64,000 nt of DNA from Epiperipatus broadwayi (taxonomy: Eukaryota > Onychophora > Udeonychophora > Euonychophora > Peripatidae), in NCBI GenBank assembly GCA_028023455.1, contig JAQFVV010006272.1:5507217-5571216 (forward strand), written 5' to 3'. Below are positions 1 to 11,542 of the stretch, piece after piece. Under the pieces are notes generated by a model. That model was not told where the DNA came from, made no database searches, and worked only from the letters and a program-made list of their open reading frames with translations. Each line of letters begins with the position of its first letter. The first letter of the stretch is position 1. The position numbers were made by a program, and so were the translations under genes.

Positions 1-428
1 AAAATAATAAAAAATACATTAATTATAAAGATAAAAATACAGTATTTACATTGCTAAATTTCATTATACTAATATTTTATAGCATTTAGCATTAATATGC
101 TAACTTGTATAATGAACAGTTGTAAACAATTTCATGATATTGTATTTAAAATTAATAAGCATAAAGACACAGAATATTAAATTGACATCTACTTATCTAG
201 AAATAAAACTAAGAGCCTTTAGTGTTATCACTATCATTGACAGATAACTTAAAATTTGAAATGAACAAATAACCAATTTTAATAGAAAAACTATCAATAT
301 CACAGCTACAATTCAGAAAATATCAGCAATTACATAACATTAAAAAAATATTAGCTTAACTTCTAGCTAAAAAACTCCCTTACTGTTCTATAATAGATAT
401 TCAATGAATTTTACTAGTGCAGTGTCAG
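1..428. other. AT-rich sequence, no feature seen
   Basis: No open frame, RNA gene or repeat structure could be supported here. It lies on the outer side of the foldback element that begins near 429. Confidence 0.5.
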
Positions 429-941
429 ATTATAATTCTATTTAAAAGGTAATAAACCTTCCTCCTAGCTAACGCTGTATATAATATTAAATACTTTAAA
501 TGATCAAATTTCTATGTTAAAATTTGCCCATAATGTTGCCTTCTATATATAAAAATAAAAATAATCAATTTTGTTTTAAATTGATTATTTTTAATATTAA
601 ATCAATGATGTTAAATACGAGAATACTCTTATTCCAGCCACGAAATAAAGACTTTGAGAAAATAAGAACAATTGTGTTATTTTCAAATCATACATGTTAA
701 TAAGATTATCAAAAGTAATGGATGTAAAGTGAATGATCTAATATATTCACAGTACTCGTTTCAAGACACTTAAGTTTGCCCTATATAAGTGCATTTAGGT
801 TTGAAAATAAAATGGTCATTCCTATTTTCTCAATTATCTTGTAACTGGTATGCGAGTATCCTCGTATTTATCATTGTCGATTTAATATTATGTATGGCAC
901 TAGTGAGGAAGGTTTATTACCTTTTAAATACAACTATAATA
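429..941. repeat. Foldback (inverted-repeat) element, copy 1
   Basis: The sequence near 440-470 (TTTAAAAGGTAATAAACC) reappears as its reverse complement near 907-930. The match continues inward through blocks such as AATACGAG and GAGAAAATA to about 690 on the left and 799 on the right. The arms are about 145 bp and imperfect. The left arm carries an extra segment (about 493-602) bounded by two copies of TAATATTAAAT. The spacer (690-800) holds CTTAAG, TTTGCCC and TATATAAG in order, the same series found in the larger foldback at 51318-52064. An 82-residue open frame at 789-1037 lies mostly in the right arm and is not considered a gene. Confidence 0.65.
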
Positions 942-2144
942 CATATTCATAATTTTAATAGCCAGTTATTTATTAAGTTAATAAACCTTTTTTTTTTTAA
1001 TTTCCAAATAAAATATGGTATAAATTTTCATAATTAGCTTTGAAGATTTTCTAAATTTACAATTTTTTTTTAAATATCTTATTAGCAAATAAAATAATTA
1101 ATATCAATTTTGTATTACCTCTATTTTATATATATGCTTTTTAAAAAATATATTAGTTTATTTATTAATAAATTAAATACATATTCGAATTTTAGCAATA
1201 AATATTTGATGATCTCTTTTTAAAAAGACAAAAATTTATTAAAGTGATAAAAAATGAAACTACTTTTCTTCCTTCTTTTTTCATTCTTTTATTTCAACCC
1301 GAATTTGTTTCCTATTCTGTTTATTTATTTATGCTAAAATAGATATTTTTTTGATAAAATAAATTTTATTAAAACACTATTATCTATTTCCATTTAAAAT
1401 GTCCACTGAAAAATAAAAAAAAATAATTTAGATCTATGGTAGAATTAAATAGTATGATAACAAACTTTATTTGAGTTTGTAATTCTGAATGATTTTAGAA
1501 AATTTCATTAAGCATTGAATTGCAATTATGTAATACCAGATTTCAAAATTCTCTAGAATTAGAATCCTTAATATCATAATATTCAACTTGGCAATTGCGA
1601 TCTGCAGTCAATAATATATCCAATAAATATCTTTATAATCAAATATAAATGTTAATACATTTCTGTGGAGACTACTGATATCAAAAAAGTAGCTCAAATG
1701 CCAATGCTTAGTATAAGAATACAGATAATTCAGTTTATAAATAAAACGTTTAATTCTAATAGTGCTAAAGATTGCAACCAGTGATCAATAATACTTAATA
1801 ACTTTATAATTATAGTATTTAATCAAAACTGAATACTACATATTATAAACAAATCTATATTTCTTCTACTCACATTACTGACAAAAATAAAAAAATTGTC
1901 AATTGTTTTTAAAGCAAGAATGTGATAACTTTTTACATTATAGTTATCTTCAATATTAATATAGTTTACTTCTAGGTATAAAAACTAATTTCAATCATTG
2001 AAACTTTATGTGAAATTTCTTGATTGAACTAATTTTCTTTTAACTATTTCTTCTCTAAATATATATAATGCTTAAAGAGTGAATTTTTATGCTACGGATA
2101 AAGGATACCAAGATCAAACAATAAGAAATACATTTTAGAATTAC
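942..2144. other. AT-rich sequence downstream of the kinase exons
   Basis: This stretch lies 3' of the last visible kinase exon on the minus strand and is probably intron. The remaining SLK/STK10 exons (the long acidic and coiled-coil tail of the family) were not recognised here. Confidence 0.4.
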
Positions 2145-2258
2145 CTCACTAGATCCATCTTCATCTTCCATTTCAACAATTTCGACTACCTCAGCTTTAG
2201 CCTCGCTAATGAGATCCTTAACAGGCTTAGGATTAACAGCATTTTCAATGAAAGGGTG
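2145..2258 (-). CDS. SLK/STK10-type STE20 kinase, exon at the end of the kinase domain
   Basis: This is an internal exon of 38 codons, phase 0 at both ends. It is preceded on the minus strand by a TTGCATTCCAG acceptor and followed by a GTAATT donor. It starts with HPFIENAVNPKP and continues with KDLISEAKAEVVEIVEMEDE. That is the end of the kinase C-lobe (the LLxHPF motif straddles the splice junction) running into the conserved EAKAEV segment and acidic linker just after the catalytic domain in SLK and STK10 (LOK). These germinal-centre-kinase family members phosphorylate ERM proteins and shape the cortical cytoskeleton. The reading joins in frame to the exon at 2339-2420. The sequence cannot separate SLK from STK10, which is a vertebrate duplication. 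The catalytic exons were not found in the window. Confidence 0.85.
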
Positions 2259-2338
2259 CTGGAATGCAAAGCATTCAAAAATAAATTTAAAAATTTTTAA
2301 ATATATAAAACATATATTTTTACATATAAGCACTTTAC

Positions 2339-2420
2339 CTTAAGAAGCTCATCCATAGAAACACGAGCATTTGGATCTTTGACCAGGCACTTAGAGAGAA
2401 AGTCACTGAACTCTGATGAC
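2339..2420 (-). CDS. SLK/STK10-type STE20 kinase, C-lobe exon
   Basis: This is the 82-nt exon just upstream (minus strand) of the one at 2145-2258, separated by an 80-nt AT-rich intron. The acceptor is a T8 tract followed by AG, and the donor reads AAG/GTAAAG. It begins with the last base of a split codon, probably Trp, then reads SSEFSDFLSKCLVKDPNARV and SMDELLK. This is kinase subdomain XI, with the conserved Arg of the CLxKDPxxR motif. It joins in phase to HPF in the next exon. Both exons look undamaged, so the gene is probably functional. The upstream coding exons must lie beyond a long intron that contains at least the RTE relic at 2905-3790. Confidence 0.85.
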
Positions 2421-2904
2421 CTAAAAAAAAATGGGAGAGAAGGATTATTATTTAAATTACATCTACTATTATTAAATTACATCAAGTTTTACATATTGTT
2501 CTATTTTTCAATATTTCTTTTGTGAATACTATATTAAATATTCTATTTATATTACAAAATAAGCTTTAAATTTAAACTTTTTTTTTTAAATCCACTCATC
2601 ACTATTTTTATCCTTCAAAATGCAAATATACTTATCATTTTATATTTTTAAAAAATAAATATTTAATTTTATATATGATGATAAACATTTACTATGGACA
2701 AATTTCAACAGAATTGTCATAAAAATCTATTTTCAATGTTTAAAATTATTTAATGCCACAAATGTTTATATGCGCAAATACAAATACACACAGAAACATA
2801 ATAGAGAAACATTTCAAGGGTCTCTAGCAATAAATAAAAAGAAAACAAATTAACTAATATAATTATTGCATTTTTTGAATTGTCAAACATTTTAAAATAA
2901 AAGA
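2421..2904. other. Probable kinase intron sequence
   Basis: AT-rich sequence 5' (minus strand) of the kinase exon. I see no coding exon or structured repeat in it. Confidence 0.4.
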
Positions 2905-3790
2905 TGAAATATGCAATTAAATCTACAAAGGAGAAAGCTCCAGAAAATGATGGAATTACTATTAATATCTTAAAATAAGTAGATGAAGGCAAACTATATA
3001 CCATATATCTAAATGATAAAGATGGATTAGAATGATATATTAATATTTAAGAATAATAATAAATATTAGAAATTATAGACTTATAAGTCTTCTATCAATC
3101 CTATACAAAATCTTCAATATGATAAATTACATCTTATATACAGTAAATTTTAGACCCCCCACCCCACCTCCATAGAATTTTAAAGTGATTTTAGCACAAT
3201 GGATCATATCCAAATATTGAGAGAAATTATAGAAAGGATTAAAGAATATGAGTTGACATTATAGATATGAAAAGGCATTTGATTCTATAAGCATTTTCAC
3301 TGTGTTTAATGTTTTGAACTCAAAATATTGTCATATTCTAAAGAAACTTTATAAAAATACAAGAGCAATGATTAGATTACACGGTACTAAGATTTACATA
3401 GATATGGGTATACATCAAGAGGATTCCATATCAACAAAAAATTTTTCAGCAATTTTGCATGAAGTATTTTATGGAAAATACAGAAACTGCAGACCACTTA
3501 AGTAAGTAGGAAGATATATATATTAAAAATAGCAAGAGGGATTAAATGCAAAATACTTTGATGAGAGACCAAACAGATATTATTGACATCACTGAAAGAA
3601 TTAAGAGACTGATATAGAGCTAGGAATATTGATAGAAGAGAAATTATAAAAGATCTAAAAAAAAAAACTATAAAAGAAATGGATGAAATGAGGAAATTTA
3701 TTGATATGATGTGGTGAAGAGAGATTGTGTATCAGAGGAACTGGATTAAAGTTGGAATGATCATCCTACAATGGATCAAAAATAATGATA
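2905..3790 (+). pseudogene. RTE-type LINE reverse transcriptase relic
   Basis: A heavily decayed plus-strand reverse transcriptase. In order it shows a KAPENDGIT-like block near 2935, an FSTMDHIQIL block near 3190, a KAFDSI-like catalytic block with AFDS changed near 3270, and an open stretch (3302-3505) reading ILKKLYKNTRAMIRLH then GIHQEDSISTKNFSAILHEV. These match, block for block, the order seen in RTE-clade LINEs (IxxLYxxxxAxIRL, then GVRQGDTISPxLF). Stops and frame changes are frequent and the FADD motif is lost, so it cannot be active. It probably sits in an intron of the SLK/STK10-type gene in opposite orientation. Confidence 0.75.
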
Positions 3791-5031
3791 ATGTCCACAT
3801 ATGCTATTTTCCATTTTTTATAAAACTTGAAAATCTCAAAAACTATTTTGCAATCAAAGTACAAAGCAAAATTAATTCATTAACTTAATAATCAATGGTC
3901 AAAATAAATTAACAAAGTGATAATAATGTTTAGCTGTCATAAGAGATAAGAGTTATAGATTTATTTATTTTTTTTGCCAAGTGAATAATATCTTTTTCAC
4001 TAATTTGAAAGAAAGTGATACTCTATATAGGAATTATATTCAACCATTTTTGTTTACAAACTCTCGGAAATAAATCTTCAACTATATATCGCCAAGATTG
4101 TTGTTTCCTAATTCCAAATGTTTCATTTATTTATACAAAACAATTCACAATTATGGCAGGATAAAGAAAAAGCAGTTTAACCAAAACTCATATTTAAATG
4201 ACTACTGCATTTTTTTCACTTATATAAAAATATAGGGATAAAATAAAATATTATTACACAGGGTTGATCAAAAATTTATTTATAATATTATTTTATTGTT
4301 TTGTTAACACAATTAATTAAACATTTAAAAACAAAATTTAAAAAAATTAATAAAACAAAAACATTATAATAAAAAAAGAGCAGGAGAAATCTGTTCAACT
4401 TTTTTTATGGATGGTATATAAATCTTTACAGAATATTGTTAAGCTAAAAACGCTTTGATAAAACCTATATCATTTTTTAACAAAAATAAAGCATATATTA
4501 TTTGAAATATCATACTCTGTTAGTATTTAAAATAATGGATGCTTTGTAATTATTCAATTTACAATTAATAAAATTAATACCTTTTTTAAAAAAGAGAAAA
4601 TATACTCTTTTATTTTATCCAAGTTTGATAAAATTTGCTAATAAATAAAAAAAATTCCCTCCTCTTTGTTTTCTATTAAACGATAGAACAAAAAGTAAAA
4701 TCATTACAAAGAATTACTATTCAGTTCTTAATGTTTTGATACATTTAGAATATTTTGCAGTTTCTGAATGTAGAACTGTAATATCTGTTATATTTTGGTC
4801 CAAGCTACCCTTGCATGTATTGTAAATCTCATATAATAGTTAATAATTTATTAATTACTTTTGACTACAATAGATTACATATTTTTTACTTAACTGCAAT
4901 AGAAAAGGACTTTTCAACAAGGAGATACATATAATTAAATTTTAAAAAATAATGAAATTATTAATAAGTTGAGAGATCACACTTTCATATATATTTACTA
5001 TGTGTATTCACTTATTTACATTTACTCAGAA
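3791..5031. other. AT-rich sequence, no feature seen
   Basis: No coding potential, RNA gene or clear repeat could be supported between the RTE relic and the TAA array. Confidence 0.4.
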
Positions 5032-5566
<535 letters not shown>

Positions 5567-5821
5567 GGTATGCCTAAGTCATCAAGAACGAAGGTCTTAT
5601 TAATAATCTTTTTTCCCCCATATTCTAATCATTTTCACACTTAAAAACTGTGATATATATCTGTGATAGATAAAGACAGCGATGGCTGATTACTGAACAG
5701 TTGTTTTCTAGCAAAAAGTAAGTAATACGGTCGTTCATAACAAAAATAATTCTAACATAATAACAAACATGGCGTCGCGTCAAGAAGCAAACGACGTAAA
5801 TTGCACTCAAACGGCGATAAA
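5567..5821 (+). promoter_or_regulatory. 5' UTR of LINE copy 1 with a YY1-like ATGGCG motif
   Basis: The region between the TAA array and ORF1. At 5767-5777 it contains AACATGGCGTC, which fits the YY1 consensus AAnATGGCGnC. Copy 2 has the same motif in its 5' UTR. The ATG inside it opens an 18-codon frame whose TGA overlaps the ORF1 ATG at 5822 (AAAATGAAAAC), so it may be an upstream ORF or an alternative start lost by a one-base frameshift. Confidence 0.4.
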
Positions 5822-7024
5822 ATGAAAACTGCGACTATCGGAAAAACATACGCAAACGTAACAAAAATGAACCAGCAGCTTCACAGCATCGAAAAAAGTC
5901 CAGCATTAACACAGACAGCAAGATTTAGGAAGGTAAATCAAGCCGACATAAATAATTTAAACCTCGTGGAAAACAATAATGAAGAGCCCTCCCCAACGAT
6001 ATGGAATCAAGATGAACTGCAAGAAATAAACATTAATTTCAACAGCACCATCCCAAAAAAATTATTCGCAACTTTCCAAAAATTTTTTTCACCAAGATCA
6101 TTAGTGTTAGCTGTCACTGATAGGAATTTAACACTCTATAAATTCCCCAGAGAGCTTCTTTACGAGGAGCTGACAGCAACAGCATTGTGGGATACAGTCT
6201 CTAGTATTGGAGAGCATCCAAACTCGTGATACGTTGCAATTCAGTTTTTCGATGAACATCAGCGTGCAAGATTTCAAACTAAAGTAAAAACTTTAGGAAG
6301 CTACGCGCTAATAATAGTCGATCAAAGCTTGCAAAACTATTGTAACGGAATAATTAGAAACACTTACTTCGGATATACCATTCAGGATTTTCAAAAATTA
6401 ATACAGTCATTTGGCAAAGCTATTTATATAAAACAAATCTACTTATCCGACACCCCCATACCGGTTTTCAGCAACAACTTTCAGTTCAAAATAAAGCTGA
6501 ATGACAATGTAAACCCGGAGGATATTCCAACACAAATAATTGACCAGAATGCAATACTGACTATTCACATAAAAGGATTAAGGCCGAGATGTTTTGCGTG
6601 CGGTGAAACCGGACACTTAGCAATCGATTGCAACACCAAAATCAACCAGAAAAACCAACCGAGCTCTGAAGATCAACCAACAAAAGCTCACCAACCGGAA
6701 TCAAACAGTACAAAACAGATAACGAAAACAACTAATAAACAAGAAAAAATTAATAAAAAAACCACAGATCAACAGCAATTGAATAATAAAAAAACGGCAC
6801 ACACGTTGCCAGCACCTGAAATTCTGGATTTATCAACAAAATCAACCAATAGAATTCAAACTCCTACTGATAAAAAAACAGAAAGTCAACAACCTCAAGA
6901 CGCTCCAATGGAAAAAATAGCACACAATCTAAGTCAGCCTACCAAAAATACTGACGAAAAAGAGATAATAAAAGAACAAATAAACTCACACAGTAATAGT
7001 GATCAAGAAAAAAAATATATATAA
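5822..7024 (+). pseudogene. LINE copy 1 ORF1 protein (one in-frame TGA)
   Basis: This nucleic-acid-binding ORF1 protein would package element RNA. It is read from ATG at 5822; the frame is closed upstream at 5796. A single TGA at 6227-6229 interrupts it where copy 2 encodes Arg (NNRY), so a CGA to TGA change is likely, and the same frame then continues to 7024. A conserved N-terminal domain (LFATFQKFFSPRSLVLAV, then LWDTV) leads into an RRM-like stretch (GIIRNTYFGYTIQDFQKLI). A canonical CX2CX4HX4C zinc knuckle (CFACGETGHLAIDC) follows at about residue 256. The C-terminal third is rich in Gln, Lys, Thr and Asn. The stop at 7022-7024 follows an A8 run, and the adjacent frame continues to an AT-hook segment. 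Confidence 0.8.
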
Positions 7025-7290
7025 CACACCAAACACCCAATATTAAAAATAATACAACAATGGAAATTATGGAAGCTATCACCCCAAATATGCCTCAGAT
7101 CACCAAAGCTGACACAGAACAAAGAAGAAGACCAGGCCGCCCACCAAAGAAAAATAGAGGGCCCAAAATAATCAAAACAGAATCCAACCTTAGCCTTTCT
7201 GATCACAACAATACAACTACAGTGGAAACAGATGAAGATCTGGAAATGGAATATGAGAATGAATGGGAAGAAACACCAGATCAACCCTAA
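7003..7290 (+). CDS. AT-hook tail of LINE copy 1 ORF1, out of frame
   Basis: An open frame in the next phase, beginning just after the A8 run near 7007-7014. Its first ATG is at 7060 (76 codons). It carries a basic AT-hook-like block (RRRPGRPPKKNRGPK) followed by a Ser/Thr-rich and acidic tail (EDLEMEYENEWEE). There is no spacer or separate initiation signal between ORF1 and this segment, so it most likely is the C-terminus of ORF1, detached by a one-base slip. A small separate ORF or programmed frameshift at the A run is also possible. A minus-strand relic of the family has a similar block (PGHPQLKSTEGRK) at the corresponding place (45131-45382), which argues that the segment belongs to the family. 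Confidence 0.55.
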   Translation, partial: SRKKIYITHQTPNIKNNTTMEIMEAITPNMPQITKADTEQRRRPGRPPKKNRGPKIIKTESNLSLSDHNNTTTVETDEDLEMEYENEWEETPDQP

Positions 7291-7318
7291 TATTTAAATC
7301 TCAACCAAAAAACATATA

Positions 7319-10300
7319 ATGAAAATAAAAATTGTGGCAATCAATGTCAGGGGTTTGAACTCAACCTCAAAAATTAATAAGTTAAAACATTGGATCAAGG
7401 ATATACAACCACACTTGCTTGGTATACTTGAGACAAAAATTTATGCTGGATCACAAACTGACCCAGCCAAACATTTAAATACAGAAGGTTTCTGTGCATG
7501 CTCCAGAGACTCTTCCTCTCCCTCAGCTGGAACTGGACTCATAATTGCTAGAAATTGCCCATTCACAACGTTCAAAATAATTCACATTGACATGAACTTA
7601 TTAATTGCAACTTTCAACCAAAAAAGCATAACAATAAATCTGGTTTTTGTATATATGCCTTTACAGGATAAAAAAATAGATACCATAATTGCAAACATTA
7701 ATTCAAGGTTAGCTACAACTTCAAACCCAACCATCTTAATTGGAGATTTTAATTTAAAATATCAGGAATTTACCCAACGTTGGCTTCACGGAATAAACAT
7801 ACCACTAATGAGTGGCCAAGGTTTTTTGCCAGATAATGCCATCTCTTTCCACAATAATCGCTTCTCTTCACTTATTGATCTGTGCTTTTATTCTCCAATG
7901 CTTCACCACCTTATTGAAATAAAACTAACTCCCTCAACTTTTTCCGATCACTCAGCTCAAATAGTCACAATTGACTGTACCCAAATTCAAATGTCACCCT
8001 TTCCACTTACAAGAACAATAAGAGTTTTACTCCCAGAAACAACCCCTGAATTTCTGTTCTCTGAGACCTACATAATGCTAAACAAAATCAAAGATATGAC
8101 TTTGAACCCGGTCCAGAAATATCTAGCATTTATGGGAATGTTGTCCTTTAACATTAACCATATAACAAAAAAACAACCTCCACCATCAAGACTTTTGTCT
8201 CTGGCAGATCAGTTACACCAGAGAATAATCATGATTAACCCATCACACTGCACCCAGCAGTATATATTCAAGCTTACACATGCATACAATAAAGCATGTG
8301 AAGAACTCAAAAGCTATCTGAAGATAAAGAAAAGCAAGGTATGCCTAACCAGGCCACACACTTGGACAAGAGATTATATAAGATGGGCGCTGGGGAACCA
8401 ACCAGATGTAAAAGTGCCAATGGCACTATATACAAATGGTGGAACATATGCAGGACACAATATGATTATGCCAATTTTTGAATATTTTAAAGAAAAATTA
8501 CAAGAAAGACAACCATATAAAATACCACATAATCTGTTTGGCCCACCAGAGACAAAAACCCCATTCACAAAAGATCTCTTCACAACAAAACTAAATACTA
8601 TTCGAAACGTTTGCCATCCAGGTAGTCCTGGAGTTCCATTGTTTGTATTAAAGCATCTAAGTAAATTCACAACAGAATATTTGTGTCAGTTAGCAAACTA
8701 TCTAGCACAACAAATTCAACCCATGGAGGGTGTCTATCCAATAGCCATAGTACCCTATAATAAAAAGAAAGCAATTATTCCACCTATTACAGACCTCAGA
8801 CCAATATCTATGGGACCTTTGCCAATCAAAATTCTGGAGAAAATTATTAAAGATGAAATTGAACCGTATATAATGCCACTTATCTCCGAAGCACAATATG
8901 CAAAGAAAAACTCTTCAACAACAGAAGCAGCTTTATTCTTCAAAGCAATTCTAGCAACAGTAAAACAGCGGAAAAAATATGGACCCGTTGTTGTGCAGGT
9001 TGACATAGAAGCTGCATTTGACTCAGTCAATATATACACACTTCTAAAAATGCTAAAAGACACAGAAATTCCTAGAACACATCTATATATAATTGCTAAC
9101 CTGCTTCTGAACAGAGAGATCCATAAAACTTTAAATGGAAGAAACTCACCATCTTTCACACCCACCAAATCTATATCCCAAGGATCCCCTCTTAGTTCAC
9201 TATTGTTTATATTTTACATCAATCCCCTTATTAAAAGCATACAAAATGCATTTACTGGGATCGAGATACCAGACACAACACAGCGCACTACTTGCATCGC
9301 CTATATGGATGATGTTACCATATTTCTAACATCAAAAAAACAAATACCGCAACTCCAAAAGATATTACAAGAATATTCACAAAAATATGAATTATCATTT
9401 AATCCAGCAAAAACCACAGCCTGGTCTCTATACACTGGTAAACCTTGTACATCAATTTACAAATCAAAACAAAACTCTTTCCTTGGGTTCCCATTTCATA
9501 TGGGAATTACAGGAATGAGATGTCATATCCAAAATAAACTTAAAGAAGAAGCCACAAAAATTATAAACTCCTTGTCCAAGGTATATCTTTCACTATATTC
9601 CAAAGTACAGTTAATTAACCAGCTTATCACAACCAAAATAACTTACTATGTACCGGTTATTTCATTCTCAAAGGGGTTCATTTCAAAAATTAAAACCATA
9701 TATAATAAACTACTTTGGGCCAGAAAAACAGTAGCAATTTCCACAAAAAAACTTAGCCAACCTCTAATAAAAAATGGACTTGGCTTGCACAACATCAATG
9801 TTTTTCATATACAGAAGTTAAGGAACTCAATAATCACAATACTTGCCAAATACCCCAAAATTAACCACTTGCTAGAAGTTACTCCAACAGATAGACCACC
9901 TCCAAAAGGTTCCTTTTTCACCAACATTATATACCAATGCAAAACCACAGACAAGATTCCAGAACAGTATTTGCATAAGTATTCATACTGGGATATTTAT
10001 GGTTTAATAAACAGAGAAGCAGATACTAATGTTATACAACCTATGCTAGGAATTAACAACAAGAGACTACTCAAGGAATATAAAAAATGGGCTCTAGAGC
10101 CCAAATACTTTGATTTTATCATGAAAATCAATCTCATTGCCTTGCCAACAACCCACTTTCTTTATCATAAAAGAATGTATATATCTATTGACCCCTTCTG
10201 TGGACTCTGCCATCGAGCAGAAGAGACACTGGACCACTTTATTTATCAATGTGTAGCACTTAACCAAACATGACAGATGATATGTAACACCTACAGAAAA

Positions 10301-10552
10301 ACGGGTACAATCATTACTCACATAATAGCTGCTTTTCAGGGAAGATCAATACCTAGCATTAGGGCAGCCACATTTGTTCTATATGCGTATTGGTGCACCC
10401 GATGTACTTTCTTAATTGGCAATAACACCAGACGACACCCAGCTACATTTAGCAACAAACTGCTACACATTCGAAATAGAGATAAAATAATAACCAACCC
10501 CCACTTATATGCAGCAACATGGTCTTTGTTAAAACAACCATCAATGCTGTGA
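7319..10552 (+). pseudogene. LINE copy 1 ORF2: APE endonuclease and reverse transcriptase (one TGA)
   Basis: ORF2 carries out target-primed reverse transcription. It is open from ATG 7319 to TGA 10271-10273 (984 residues), and the same frame then continues to a stop at 10552 (about 1077 codons). Copy 2 has homologous sequence past this point, so the TGA is a mutation (Arg or Trp codon). The APE-type endonuclease shows NVRGL (Asn9), ETK (Glu38), GDFN at about 142 and SDHS at about 209. The reverse transcriptase has AFDSV at about 566, QGSPLSSLLF and YMDDV at about 662. A C-terminal CX2CX7HX4C zinc finger (CGLCHRAEETLDHFIYQC) starts at about 961. No RNase H was recognised. It starts 28 nt after the AT-hook frame, without overlap. 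Confidence 0.88.

Positions 10553-11542
<990 letters not shown>

Noticed and set aside
789-1037. 82-codon plus-strand open frame rich in Leu, Ile and Phe
   Set aside because: Lies mostly in the right arm of the foldback element; its hydrophobic composition follows from AT-richness.
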